A DNA stretch of 33,256 nt from positions 1-33,256 of the IMG/VR virus record IMGVR_UViG_3300031963_000566; one strand, written 5' to 3'. The notes under the pieces are model-generated. The model saw only the letters and a list, made by a program, of their open reading frames with translations, ran no database searches and was not told the origin of the DNA. A program made the position numbers and the translations under genes. Below, piece after piece: positions 1 to 8,547 of the stretch. Each line of letters begins with the position of its first letter. Within the stretch, counting starts at the first letter, position 1. This stretch comes from a virus.

Positions 1-423
1 AACATCCACAGTATGTGCATCTGTATTTACAAAATTATAATTGATGCCATCAATTGCTTCTGAAAGAAAGTTTGTATATTTTGGTAAAGTTATAGTCGAA
101 TCTGTTACACCATTTATTCTCAAATTGATTGTGGCTGATGGTGCAATTGCTGATTTCGGTGTATAATTTAATAGTTTTGCTTGAGAAACCACTGAATTTC
201 TTTGCAATGCAGTATCCAAAAACATTTCATTTGCAACCATGTTCAAGTAATATGCATTATACTGCGTATTGTATGCTAATACATCTAGGAGTGTGGAAAT
301 TGCAGAACCTTCATAATTATAATCATTAAGGACACCATTGTCCTTCATATAGTTCTTTAAACTGTCTTTGATTGAACCAAAATCTAGTTCGGTTATGTTG
401 AAGTTTGAATTAGCACCTGCCAT
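1..423 (-). CDS. 6: Baseplate wedge protein gp6, N-terminal part (cut by window edge)
   Basis: The first 141 residues of a T4 gp6-type baseplate wedge protein; the rest lies beyond the left edge. In T4, gp6 dimers join neighbouring wedges into the inner baseplate ring. The call rests on the family's N-terminal pattern: a D-F-G-S-I-K-D-S-L-K stretch, then NYEGSAISTLLDVLAYNT, then YNAYYLNMVANEMFLDTALQ, followed by a conserved SVVSQAK segment. The start is the ATG at 423-421, one base after the gp25 stop. The gp25-gp6 order is the same as in T4. Late structural gene; family assignment is secure, full length cannot be seen. Confidence 0.9.
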   Translation of the reverse strand, partial: MAGANSNFNITELDFGSIKDSLKNYMKDNGVLNDYNYEGSAISTLLDVLAYNTQYNAYYLNMVANEMFLDTALQRNSVVSQAKLLNYTPKSAIAPSATINLRINGVTDSTITLPKYTNFLSEAIDGINYNFVNTDAHTVDV

Positions 424-424
424 T

Positions 425-826
425 TTATCTGTTTCTCTCTAAAAAAACTGTTACAGTAGTTGGTTGTGTTGCATTTGCTATATAAAATGTTAGTGTAACA
501 TCATAAGCATTTTTGTCGATGTATGGTGTCACCACTACATTTTTCATATTTACCCTAGGTTCATAGTTTTCAATTGCAACTGAAATCTCTTTTTCTAAAG
601 CCGCAGCCGTAACACTGGAGATATTTTCAAATAAAAGGGTGTCTATATTAGATCCAAAATCTGGATTCCATAGTTTCTCAAACTTTTTTGTTGATAATAT
701 GTTTCTCACTGAACGGATGATGGCCTGATTATCATAACTTAAAGCGATATCATTCAACACAGGTCTCTTGGCGAGTGTGAAGTCTATATCGGAGTAGAGT
801 TTTTGTAAAGTTTGTATGGTTGCCAT
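425..826 (-). CDS. 25: Baseplate wedge protein gp25
   Basis: 133 residues, the usual size for T4 gp25, the small wedge component that joins gp6 and gp53 and helps start sheath assembly. The core motif RSVRNIL...NPDFGSNIDTLLFE at about residues 38-67 is the gp25 signature, followed by the EKEISVAIENYEPRV segment shared with type VI secretion TssE. The family is called lysozyme-like in databases, but the fold is structural and no catalytic residues are claimed. It sits directly upstream of gp6. No strong Shine-Dalgarno precedes the ATG, only an A-rich tract. Confidence 0.9.
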   Translation of the reverse strand: MATIQTLQKLYSDIDFTLAKRPVLNDIALSYDNQAIIRSVRNILSTKKFEKLWNPDFGSNIDTLLFENISSVTAAALEKEISVAIENYEPRVNMKNVVVTPYIDKNAYDVTLTFYIANATQPTTVTVFLERNR

Positions 827-923
827 CTTTTATTTATGTCTAGGAGTAAAACGCTTTTTTGGACTTTTGAAGCTGTGGGAGAAAATTCTTGGGCCGGAAC
901 GCAAAAATTCGAAATTTCGGCAA

Positions 924-1754
924 TTATGCAATTCTTGTCTTGGCCTTTTCGGTACCAATCAAATTCATAATCAAGTATTTCTCAGTTTCACCCATATTAT
1001 TCAGTTTCTTGGTTTTATTGTATCCTTCAATGAAATATTTTACATTATTGTAGAAATTAATATCAGCTATTCTTCTGGTTTGCATGTAATTATTCAAATT
1101 ATTAATATGTGTGTTTATAGTTGTAATTTGTTGATTTGTCAAATTTGAATTGTGTACATTTTCTTGCAAAACTATGTCAAATGACACATTAATGCTGCCT
1201 TGAATTTGATTTTTGTAGGTTAACAGTGTGTTATTGTTTGCAATGAGTTGTGGTTCAATCATCAAACTAGTAAAACTACCCATAATAGGTGCATTGTTTG
1301 TGATACCATCGGTTTGTTGAGTGATATACATTGCTGTTCTACCAAAACTCATGGCCATATCAAGGTAGGGATTAATATCATCTGTTCCAACATATGGAGT
1401 TAAACCAGACAGTCTACTTGTGTGTGATAAAAACTCTTGTGCATTACTTCTTAATTGTGTTGCTGAATTGCGAACAGTTACTAAATTTAATACTCCGTTT
1501 CCGGTATTTGCAAGTTCACTAATTGCATTGGCATTTTGATATATTAACATAGTGATGCTTTGCATAGGATTTTGATAATAACCATCGAAATCTTTATTTG
1601 CAATATCTTGTGCTTGCCAATCCGTAATAAAAGGAGGCATAGCATCCAAATGTTCTATTGTGTCTTGTGATAGTTCTTGTATGTGTCCATTTGGATCATC
1701 AAAACTGTATCCAAAAGAGTGAAAAACTCCCGCTGCATTTGCCACTGCTGTCAT
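924..1754 (-). CDS. Probable virion/baseplate protein, unknown
   Basis: 276 residues, no family recognised. It lies between the spike-type protein (2 bases upstream) and gp25, inside the baseplate operon, so a structural or baseplate-assembly role is likely. The sequence is rich in Asn, Gln and Thr, with no signal peptide and no clear membrane segment. A helical middle (about residues 70-120) is followed by an Asn-rich region and a basic C-terminus. A 97-base gap separates its stop from gp25, the largest gap in this operon; I see no clear hairpin or gene in it. Confidence 0.65.
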   Translation of the reverse strand: MTAVANAAGVFHSFGYSFDDPNGHIQELSQDTIEHLDAMPPFITDWQAQDIANKDFDGYYQNPMQSITMLIYQNANAISELANTGNGVLNLVTVRNSATQLRSNAQEFLSHTSRLSGLTPYVGTDDINPYLDMAMSFGRTAMYITQQTDGITNNAPIMGSFTSLMIEPQLIANNNTLLTYKNQIQGSINVSFDIVLQENVHNSNLTNQQITTINTHINNLNNYMQTRRIADINFYNNVKYFIEGYNKTKKLNNMGETEKYLIMNLIGTEKAKTRIA

Positions 1755-1756
1755 AA

Positions 1757-2620
1757 TTATACTCCTACAAAGGGCGTGAATGGGTTTGTTGTTGGAAATC
1801 CGTTATTGCCGTTTCCATGAATGTGTGTGTCAAATATAGCTGTATTGATTTTATCTGACATTAATACTGCATCCATAACACCAATTCTTGCCAATGAGAA
1901 ATTGGCCAAAGGCGCATTTACTGAAACCGCAGCATACACACTACCTAGTGCATTAATTTGACCAGGAACTGCAATAGGTGTCGCTGGTGTTGGAAATCCA
2001 GCAGATACACCACCAGATGTTGTGAATCCATCAAATCCTGCAAAAACACCTGTGCCTGCGGTAACTCTAGATTCAGCATTAATCATGTCTGCATGTATCG
2101 AACCACCAACGTTCAAATCGGATGCTATGGATATATGGTCAGCAGCACCAAGATACATGGTACCACCAAAATTTTCATCAGCCGTAATTCTTACATCAGC
2201 ATCACCTAAAATATCTACATCACCAACAGACCTAATGTTTGTCTCACCTCTGACTTGTAAGTTATAATTTCCACCTACCTGTACATTCATGTCTTTTAGA
2301 ACGTTCAGGTTGCAGTTACCTTCAATCTCAATATTACAATCACCACCAATTAATATGTTTTTATTTGAAACGATGATTGTGAATCCGTTGCCATAAACTT
2401 TGTGTACTTCATCACCATTCGGATGCATCTCTATAAATGTTCCTGACCTATGCGATAAACACACACGTTCTCTGGTCGGCGTGTCGTCCATTTCAAATTT
2501 ATGTCCAGCTTCAGTTTGCTGTACATTATTGTAAGGATATATTGGTTGGTAATATGTGTTTGCAGCAGACTCTGGTTCTGTCCACGTATTTTCTATTGGG
2601 GGTGAATTAATTTCAGACAT
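1757..2620 (-). CDS. Central spike protein, gp5 C-terminal beta-helix type
   Basis: 287 residues. Residues about 80-170 contain repeated turns such as GGDCNIEIEGNCNLNV and VGGNYNLQVRG. These match the VxGxxxxx octads of the T4 gp5 C-terminal triple-stranded beta-helix, the membrane-piercing needle. The N-terminus contains a short SHRSGTFIEMHPNGDEV strand pair typical of spike entry. Near the C-terminus, H266-I-H268 could form the iron-binding HxH tip known from P2 gpV and phi92 gp138. There is no lysozyme domain and no OB-fold; the latter is a separate gene at 3456-3782. Probably trimeric and sitting under the gp27-like hub. Confidence 0.8.
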   Translation of the reverse strand: MSEINSPPIENTWTEPESAANTYYQPIYPYNNVQQTEAGHKFEMDDTPTRERVCLSHRSGTFIEMHPNGDEVHKVYGNGFTIIVSNKNILIGGDCNIEIEGNCNLNVLKDMNVQVGGNYNLQVRGETNIRSVGDVDILGDADVRITADENFGGTMYLGAADHISIASDLNVGGSIHADMINAESRVTAGTGVFAGFDGFTTSGGVSAGFPTPATPIAVPGQINALGSVYAAVSVNAPLANFSLARIGVMDAVLMSDKINTAIFDTHIHGNGNNGFPTTNPFTPFVGV

Positions 2621-2623
2621 AAT

Positions 2624-3454
2624 TTAAGGTGTAGATTTGTTTTGGTTCGGTACAACTGCCTGAGCGGATACATTTTCTGCTGTTGGTAAAGTTGCATTGT
2701 AATTTGCAATCGTTCTATTTGCTGCCGAAACTTCTGCAGCAGAAGTTGGCACCAATAATCCTGTTGTCGCTGCTCCAGCAATAACAACTACTCCCGCAGC
2801 TGCTGTGCCTGCTAATTGAACAGTTTTAATTGTTTCGTTTGCGAGTGTTTTTGCTGAACTAACTAACTCTCCCAAACCACTGTCTGATCCGGCTGTCAAT
2901 TCTTGCCAGAAATCTGTCAAAACACTACCAACCAGTTTTAGGAATTTGGCCAAACATTGTGCTAATAATGCTAAGAATCTAGCGGGCAAAGAACGTATCC
3001 AAGCAATAATGGCTCTAATTTTTGTAACGTATGCTAGTACATATCTCTCAAAATCAATAACGTCTTTTAAGAATTTCTGCACCGTTTTCAACCAACGAGC
3101 CGCTTCTTTGAGTTTGGCTGAAATTGCTGCAAATGCACCCGATTTATCACTCAAACCAAGTATCTTCAAAATATTACGGATTTGTTCTCTAATTGCTTGT
3201 GCTGTAGATTTGATGAATTTTTTCAGATATATGTTTTTTCTCATTTCATCAATAAAACTACAAACGTGAGCCAATTTTTTATTGTTGTTACCTCTACTTG
3301 TTCCAGTAACAACACTTCTTGCACACATCGGTATTGTTGGTGTTCCTGGAACACGGCCATCATTCTCTGCACCAGGAGGTGGTTTCAGATTTTCATTACC
3401 AACTATTGGTAAATCTTTTGCTTCTGGTCCTGTTGGTTCTACTGTATCTGCCAT
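2624..3454 (-). CDS. Hub-associated helical protein, unknown
   Basis: 276 residues between the OB-fold gp5 piece and the beta-helical spike, 1 and 3 bases from its neighbours. Residues 1-50 are Pro/Gly-rich. Residues about 60-185 are strongly helical and basic, with Lys/Arg and Ala/Leu alternation. A Gly/Ala/Val-rich hydrophobic stretch at about 212-235 could be a membrane-interacting helix or buried coil. It occupies the place where T4 gp5 has its lysozyme domain, but no glycosidase motif is visible. It may be a spacer or hub component that bridges OB-fold and spike, or a membrane-acting tail-tip protein. Function not recognised. Confidence 0.65.
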   Translation of the reverse strand: MADTVEPTGPEAKDLPIVGNENLKPPPGAENDGRVPGTPTIPMCARSVVTGTSRGNNNKKLAHVCSFIDEMRKNIYLKKFIKSTAQAIREQIRNILKILGLSDKSGAFAAISAKLKEAARWLKTVQKFLKDVIDFERYVLAYVTKIRAIIAWIRSLPARFLALLAQCLAKFLKLVGSVLTDFWQELTAGSDSGLGELVSSAKTLANETIKTVQLAGTAAAGVVVIAGAATTGLLVPTSAAEVSAANRTIANYNATLPTAENVSAQAVVPNQNKSTP

Positions 3455-3455
3455 T

Positions 3456-3782
3456 TTAAATATACTCTTGTGTTGTTTGGTCTGGTTCTTTTTCTAATCC
3501 AGGTAAAACACCCATCATCACCGGTGCCTGACCTGATTCACCATCCATAAAAAACCCTACAATCCATTCACCCAACATAGGTGCTGAAAATGATTTTGAA
3601 TGATTAATAGGATACATTGGAAGAGCCCAAGGCAAATCTTCCGTTGGTAAATCTATTTTGTTGTCGGTGTGCCAACCAAAAATTCTAACCTTGCATCTAC
3701 CTAGGCCCAACGGATCACCTCTGAATTCATTAATGCCTATCCACCAAATAAATCCATCTTTGCCTATAAAATTACTACTCAT
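3456..3782 (-). CDS. gp5-type OB-fold hub protein (stand-alone N-terminal domain)
   Basis: 108 residues matching the N-terminal OB-fold of T4 gp5. The text FIWWIGINEFRGDPLGLGR at residues 11-29, then CKVRIFGWHT and PTEDLPWALPMYP, then WIVGFFMDGESGQAPVMMGVLPG, is the family pattern. In T4 this domain attaches the lysozyme and needle to the gp27 hub. Here the protein ends after the OB-fold and the spike is encoded two genes downstream. It overlaps the gp27-like gene by 8 bases, which fits a stoichiometric hub complex. Confident as an OB-fold hub domain. Confidence 0.85.
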   Translation of the reverse strand: MSSNFIGKDGFIWWIGINEFRGDPLGLGRCKVRIFGWHTDNKIDLPTEDLPWALPMYPINHSKSFSAPMLGEWIVGFFMDGESGQAPVMMGVLPGLEKEPDQTTQEYI

Positions 3783-5124
3783 TCACTGCTCCCAAGTATG
3801 ATTGGTCTTGATATTTCAATTTAGTGTTTTCTTTTGCTAATTCCAAAACAGTTTGATATGTACCTTGTGTTTGTATAATATGCCTAACAGCAGTTACAAG
3901 ATATATGCCTGAAAAATATTCATCTTTCTGTCTTGTGGCTGCTGTTGGTGTGCCTTCCGTGCCTAAAGAATATAACAAAATATTAACTGTTCTTCCTGCT
4001 GTTATACTACTGTCTCCAGGTATTATTGCCTTCATCAACGTGTAATTCGACAAGGCAATTTGTGCAGTCCTATTAGGCACGTATGTCTCTATGTATATGT
4101 CTTTGGCCACGCCATCCGGTTTTTGACTTATATATTCTTGGTCGATTTGATTTGCATTACTAAATGCCAATTTCAAAGAACTTTCATACATTTGTGTTTG
4201 GTGTTTACCAAATCTATTGATTGCTGAACCTGATTGTGTATATCCCAATTCATCTTTACTAAAATTTGTAACCGTCTTTGTTCTTTTAATTGGATCAATT
4301 GAAATCAATCTGTTGGCATACATACCAGAATTTGTTGCTTCTAGAGTGTCATATGTTTTTACGAATTCATAATCCAGAATGTTAAACATATTTTCAGCTC
4401 TGCTACCATAATTCAGGTCCGATGGTTGATATTTGTATGTTGCATAAGGAGTATCCGCAAACATTGATTGTATTGATTGAAAGTAAAATCCATCGTTTGT
4501 CTCATAGAATAACATATCTGCACCACCATTAATATCTGGCCTTGCATATGTTGATAACCAACTTATTGCTTCAAATGGTTTTATTCTAGGTATAACAAAA
4601 TCATAAACACCATATGTTTGTTGTATGTATTTGACTTTTTTGGGATTAACTTTTAATCCATTGAATTCATCCAAAAGTAAACTACTTATAATGTCGGATA
4701 TTACTGTTCCTTTGAAAGATTTAGAAATCTTCAGTTGTTCCGACAAAAACAATTCTTCCGATGAAAAATACATTGTAAAGAATTCGGAGTTTTTATTGCC
4801 AGCTGGTTTTCTATTACCAACCTTATATAATCTATATTTTCTTGAATTTTTATATTCTGATGATTGATTTTTTGATTTTCCGTAGATAATCTCAATAAAT
4901 TCTGAACCATCTAATCTGAGTTTTTCGATAATACCGACAGCATCACGTAAAACAACATTACCAGAACAAGCAAAAGAGTATATGTCCTCAAAAAAAGACA
5001 ATTCAATTACCAAATGCTTTAATTTAAAAACATCACCATAATCGGTAATAATATCCACTGCTTCTAAATTGAAGTCTTGTGCATATCTTGGTCCACCTGC
5101 TGGTGCGCTATTATCTTCAGCCAT
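3775..5124 (-). CDS. Baseplate hub protein, gp27-like
   Basis: 449 residues, close to T4 gp27 (391) with extra loops. gp27-type proteins form the trimeric hub ring that adapts the sixfold tube to the threefold spike. Support comes from the neighbouring gp5 OB-fold gene, the N-terminal beta-rich domain (HLVIELSFFEDIYSFACSGN), and the C-terminal GIYLVTAVRHIIQTQGTYQT segment typical of gp27/VgrG-N/gpD hub domains. It starts at the ATG at 5124, 1 base after gp53. The assignment rests on motif memory and context rather than alignment. Confidence 0.75.
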   Translation of the reverse strand: MAEDNSAPAGGPRYAQDFNLEAVDIITDYGDVFKLKHLVIELSFFEDIYSFACSGNVVLRDAVGIIEKLRLDGSEFIEIIYGKSKNQSSEYKNSRKYRLYKVGNRKPAGNKNSEFFTMYFSSEELFLSEQLKISKSFKGTVISDIISSLLLDEFNGLKVNPKKVKYIQQTYGVYDFVIPRIKPFEAISWLSTYARPDINGGADMLFYETNDGFYFQSIQSMFADTPYATYKYQPSDLNYGSRAENMFNILDYEFVKTYDTLEATNSGMYANRLISIDPIKRTKTVTNFSKDELGYTQSGSAINRFGKHQTQMYESSLKLAFSNANQIDQEYISQKPDGVAKDIYIETYVPNRTAQIALSNYTLMKAIIPGDSSITAGRTVNILLYSLGTEGTPTAATRQKDEYFSGIYLVTAVRHIIQTQGTYQTVLELAKENTKLKYQDQSYLGAVNE

Positions 5125-5125
5125 A

Positions 5126-5722
5126 TTACTTCATCAATTCTAAAAATTGTGCTTCTAATGTATCAGCATAAATCTTATTCAATATCTTTATGTTTCTTTT
5201 TGATTCATTTAAAGTAGTTTCATATTCATAATTTGTAACTACCTTTTTTGCAACATTTACCTGAATTATTTCTGAACCTAATGTATATGTACTTGTTGTA
5301 TTAGGTTGCAAACTGTTGTAAACTTCTTGTGAAATTGTTTCAGTTTCAACGGTTGTTGTATTTGTGTTTATATTTGTTTGTGTGGTAATTTTTTCATAAT
5401 GATGTGTAAAATTTAAATTATTAGTATTGTATTTGTTTAAAATATATTTTTGAAATTTATTTGAACTTAATGGCCAGTCCCATTGTGGATCATTTAATTG
5501 ATTACAATATAAAACAATCCAAAAACGATTGATATCTCCGTAATATTTGTAAGCAATAATTTCAGGAGTATCACCGTCTTGTACATCATAACTATAATAA
5601 ACCAGAGCATTATTTAATACACTTGGTATTACACTTGCTCTTGCCATCAAATTTGTATAGACTGTGGTAACGTTGTTTTGGTCCACGTATCTTATTTTTG
5701 GTAAAGAATTAAAGTATTGCAT
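5126..5722 (-). CDS. 53: Baseplate wedge protein gp53
   Basis: 198 residues, matching T4 gp53 (196). The N-terminal half carries the conserved tract DVQDGDTPEIIAYKYYGD followed by INRFWIVLYCN at about residues 46-75, a LysM-like module, then DPQWDWPLSS. gp53 clamps neighbouring gp7/gp6-gp25 wedges together when the baseplate closes around the hub. The C-terminal half is Asn/Thr-rich and more variable. Its ATG overlaps the gp48 stop. Late structural gene; family call is strong. Confidence 0.88.
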   Translation of the reverse strand: MQYFNSLPKIRYVDQNNVTTVYTNLMARASVIPSVLNNALVYYSYDVQDGDTPEIIAYKYYGDINRFWIVLYCNQLNDPQWDWPLSSNKFQKYILNKYNTNNLNFTHHYEKITTQTNINTNTTTVETETISQEVYNSLQPNTTSTYTLGSEIIQVNVAKKVVTNYEYETTLNESKRNIKILNKIYADTLEAQFLELMK

Positions 5723-6762
5723 TAGTATCCTGCCTCGATTGATGCTCTGTCAACCAAGATAATTTCTTTAAATGTGATGTTCACAATACTTTGTACCGGT
5801 GCACCATCTGTATGTGCTGTCCATCCATTTGGTGCATAGTTTACATCAATTGATTCAACCACACATTTTTGCAATCTTGGTAGATTCGTATTTGTTTTGC
5901 CTTGGAAACGGAAATCAATATTAAAATATGCAGGTGGCACCCAAAACATACCTGCAAAAGCAGTTGATGCAGCTGGTGCAGCCCACTTTCTAAACATTTT
6001 GATAATTTGTTTAACATCTTCAGCTTCTTTTGCTGAATATGGTGTAAATGTAAATGACATATCGAATGTTCTAAAGTCAATACCTTGAAACAACATTTGT
6101 TTCTGTGGATTGAAAACGTAACCAGCTTTGTTCAATATAACTTTTGATGCATCGTTGTTTACAACATCTGTAAATTTACTAACAACTTTACCTAAAAGTG
6201 GTATTGCACCTGCAGCTGATGCTAATGTTGTACTATCATCATAAGATGCAGCAGAACTTAAAGAAAAGTTTTCTGGCATGTACAAAGATATGTAACCGAC
6301 TGGTGTACCTTTCCTCTCACTAAAAAAGTTTGTAACACCAGCAATTTTTCCAGCTATACTATCAAGTGCTCCAAAACCTGCGTTTAATGTGCCAGTTGCG
6401 GCTCCTCTAGGATCATCAACAACTTTTGTTACACCGTCTTTAACGGTTGATGTGAAACTATCCCATGTGCTGCTTAATGAATCAAACGAGAGACCGTTAA
6501 TTGCATCTAGGCCTACTCCTGCAGCGTCAAATCCCATGTCCACAAAATTTCTATTCAAAACATATATGCCTTCCAAACCAATTTCTTTGACTTCTTCGAT
6601 TGTAAAGAATACTGAATGTGATTTAGTTGAACTACCTAAGTCTCTTGGATACTGCACAAAGTCCAGTCCTCCACTTTCATACAATGATCCAAGTGGACCG
6701 CCTAGTAATCCACCTGGTATATTAATGCCGCCAATTGATGTTGGTATTGAAATAAGTGCCAT
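5722..6762 (-). CDS. 48: Baseplate tail-tube junction protein gp48 (gp48/gp54 family)
   Basis: 346 residues; T4 gp48 has 364 and gp54 320. These tail-tube-fold proteins sit on the hub and start tube polymerisation. Residues 1-60 show a Gly-rich start, then FVQYPRDLGSS and HSVFFTIEEVKEI. The C-terminal half has FRTFDMSFTFTPYSAKEAED followed by VKQIIKMFRKW, typical of this family, and ends in a tube-fold strand pair. A Gly/Ala-rich variable segment separates the halves. It is the first gene of the minus baseplate run, diverging from gp4. gp54 remains possible. Confidence 0.72.
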   Translation of the reverse strand: MALISIPTSIGGINIPGGLLGGPLGSLYESGGLDFVQYPRDLGSSTKSHSVFFTIEEVKEIGLEGIYVLNRNFVDMGFDAAGVGLDAINGLSFDSLSSTWDSFTSTVKDGVTKVVDDPRGAATGTLNAGFGALDSIAGKIAGVTNFFSERKGTPVGYISLYMPENFSLSSAASYDDSTTLASAAGAIPLLGKVVSKFTDVVNNDASKVILNKAGYVFNPQKQMLFQGIDFRTFDMSFTFTPYSAKEAEDVKQIIKMFRKWAAPAASTAFAGMFWVPPAYFNIDFRFQGKTNTNLPRLQKCVVESIDVNYAPNGWTAHTDGAPVQSIVNITFKEIILVDRASIEAGY

Positions 6763-6792
6763 CGTTTTGTTTTCTGAAAGAGTGATATATAG

Positions 6793-6800
6793 TATTTATG
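6793..6800 (-). promoter_or_regulatory. Candidate T4-type late promoter for the baseplate operon
   Basis: The minus strand reads CATAAATA here, 30 bases before the gp48 start. It matches the NATAAATA form of the T4-type late promoter recognised by gp55/gp33/gp45-dependent RNA polymerase. The expected start is near 6787, leaving a short leader. It overlaps the divergent gp4 start codon, so the sequence is shared and the match could be chance. Confidence 0.4.
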
Positions 6801-7232
6801 GCATATTCAGGAACGTTTCGACCCTCAAATCCCCAGAAATACATGGGAGACCACAAAAACATCATATATCGCTCATCATGGGAATGTCGAGTGATGAATT
6901 GGCTCGACAAAAATCCAAGTATTGTGTCTTGGGCCTCAGAAGAATTGATAATTCCATACAAATCACCAGTTGACAATCGTATGCACCGATACTTTCCAGA
7001 CTTTGTTGTTAAAGTTAAAGACAAAAATGGCCAAACTAAAACGATGATGCTTGAAGTAAAACCAAAAAAACAAACAATGGAACCAGAAAAGAAGAAACGT
7101 GTCACTAAACAATATATACAAGAGGTTGTAACATGGGGTGTCAATCAAGCCAAATGGAAGGCTGCAACAGAGTATTGTTTGGATAGAGGTTGGGAATTCA
7201 AGTTGATAACGGAAGACCATCTTGGACTGTAA
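6798..7232 (+). CDS. 4: Head completion nuclease-fold protein gp4
   Basis: 144 residues, close to T4 gp4 (150), which is needed to finish packaged heads before tail joining. The sequence has a PD-(D/E)xK nuclease layout like TnsA: E29 in the helix RSSWECRVMNWLD, D68 in RYFPDFVV, and E86-V-K88 in MLEVKPK. A C-terminal basic helix and a Trp-rich end follow. It opens the plus-strand run; the intergenic 6763-6797 is shared with divergent gp48. No clear Shine-Dalgarno is visible. Nuclease activity is inferred from residues only. Confidence 0.85.
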   Translation: MAYSGTFRPSNPQKYMGDHKNIIYRSSWECRVMNWLDKNPSIVSWASEELIIPYKSPVDNRMHRYFPDFVVKVKDKNGQTKTMMLEVKPKKQTMEPEKKKRVTKQYIQEVVTWGVNQAKWKAATEYCLDRGWEFKLITEDHLGL

Positions 7233-7243
7233 CTAAATATCCG

Positions 7244-7861
7244 ATGACGACAAAATCCATACTCACCACACTATCTGAAGAAAAGGTAGCGGCTCAATAT
7301 CCAACAATGAGCCGTGAATCTTTGCGTTGGTTGTTGCAAAAAGTTGCAGCACTCAGAAATCCAACACGTTTATCTGTTCCAATCACAAAAGAACAAAATA
7401 GATGGACAAGACCAGGAGACAGACAGAAATTTTTAATGGGTGGTATGTATTATTTTGTGTATGATCCAAAAGGTAAGGCAAATTTACCATATTATGACAG
7501 ATTTCCACTGGTATTACCACTTAAAAGACAATCTGATGGGTTTATCGGGTTAAACCTACATTATTTGCCGTTAAAGTACAGGGTTCTTTTCCTGCGTAAA
7601 TTATTGAATTTCGCAATCTATGATGAGAACGATGAAATAAAGCGAATCCGTATCACCTATCAAATTCTGGAGGCTTCTTCCAAGTTAAAAGAATTTAGAC
7701 CTTGCATCAAACACTACCTATACAGTCATATAAAATCCAGAATTCTGGCTGTAGAACCTAATGAATGGGATATTGCAACATATTTACCAATTCAGCAGTT
7801 CAAAAAGGCAAAACCACAAGAAGTCTGGAAAGATTCGGTCCAAGAAATAAGGAATTCTTAA
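7244..7861 (+). CDS. Conserved T4-like protein next to gp4, unknown
   Basis: 205 residues with the ATG at 7244; a longer TTG start at 7190 would overlap gp4 by 43 bases and is less likely. I recognise the central FVYDPKGK...PYYDRFPLVLPL, GFIGLNLHYLPLKYR and PCIKHYLYSHIKSR blocks as conserved in T4-like cyanophages and pelagiphages, but no function comes with them. The neighbours are head completion gp4 and a tube-fold protein, so it is probably structural or assembly-related. A gp2-like DNA-end role has been suggested for genes in this position; I cannot support or exclude it. Confidence 0.7.
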   Translation: MTTKSILTTLSEEKVAAQYPTMSRESLRWLLQKVAALRNPTRLSVPITKEQNRWTRPGDRQKFLMGGMYYFVYDPKGKANLPYYDRFPLVLPLKRQSDGFIGLNLHYLPLKYRVLFLRKLLNFAIYDENDEIKRIRITYQILEASSKLKEFRPCIKHYLYSHIKSRILAVEPNEWDIATYLPIQQFKKAKPQEVWKDSVQEIRNS

Positions 7862-8533
7862 ATGGCACGTACACTCAACGATTTTAAATCAAGTTTCTCT
7901 GGTGATTTGGCTAGAACCAGTAGGTTCGATGTTGAAATACCTCTACCATTAACTTTGATACCATATATAAAGTCTGCACGTAGACTCAATTACAGATGTG
8001 AAGTTGCAAATTTACCTGGTAGAACATTTGCAACCACAGAACAAAAGACGTATGGTCCAATTGAAAAACATCCATATCTTACAACATACAATGATATTGA
8101 TTTGACTTTTATTGTTGATGATGATATGCAACAAAGATTGCTTTTTGATGGATGGTTGAATTACATCAATCCAACATACAATTACAATATGCGTTACAAA
8201 GAAAATTACGCAACAACTTTGACAATCAATCAATACAACGTTTCAAACGAAAAAACATATGCTGTCAGTTTGATGGATGCATATCCAGTTTCTATGAATC
8301 AGTTGGACTTAGATTGGAACGGAGATGGGTATCATAAACTGACAGTAACATTTGCATACACATACTGGAAAAACTTGTCTCTACAAGCTTTGGGTATGGA
8401 CCTTTTGGATGCAGGTTTAGATTCTATTGCAAGTGGAGCGGGTGGATTAGGTGGTTCTATAGGAAATGCTGTTTCGAGTGGATTTAGCGGCATAGCAGAT
8501 TCAATATCATCACCAATAAATTTTAATGAATGA
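7862..8533 (+). CDS. Tail-tube-fold protein (gp19/gp54-like)
   Basis: 223 residues, starting right after the preceding stop with AAGGA about 8 bases upstream. The tube-protein pattern SRFDVEIPLP...RCEVANLPGRTF, then YNDIDLTFIVDDD, then LFDGWLNYINP and NMRYKENYATTLTI, is that of the T4 gp19 family. A Gly/Ser/Ala-rich tail at about 185-215 extends beyond the 163-residue T4 gp19. It could be the tube monomer or a tube initiator of gp54 type; the position between gp4 and gp26 rather than beside a sheath gene favours the initiator or a second tube protein. Confidence 0.72.
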   Translation: MARTLNDFKSSFSGDLARTSRFDVEIPLPLTLIPYIKSARRLNYRCEVANLPGRTFATTEQKTYGPIEKHPYLTTYNDIDLTFIVDDDMQQRLLFDGWLNYINPTYNYNMRYKENYATTLTINQYNVSNEKTYAVSLMDAYPVSMNQLDLDWNGDGYHKLTVTFAYTYWKNLSLQALGMDLLDAGLDSIASGAGGLGGSIGNAVSSGFSGIADSISSPINFNE

Positions 8534-8547
8534 ACTAAGGAGTTATT

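Noticed and set aside
425-826. gp25 as an active lysozyme
   Set aside because: The family name is historical; the protein is a structural wedge component and no catalytic pair is visible.
831-838. CATAAATA just upstream of gp25 as a late promoter
   Set aside because: It lies 5 bases from the ATG, so the transcript would begin at the start codon itself; more likely chance, or part of an A-rich ribosome site.
6389-6973. 194-residue plus-strand frame
   Set aside because: It lies opposite gp48 and overlaps gp4; both of those have clear family motifs.
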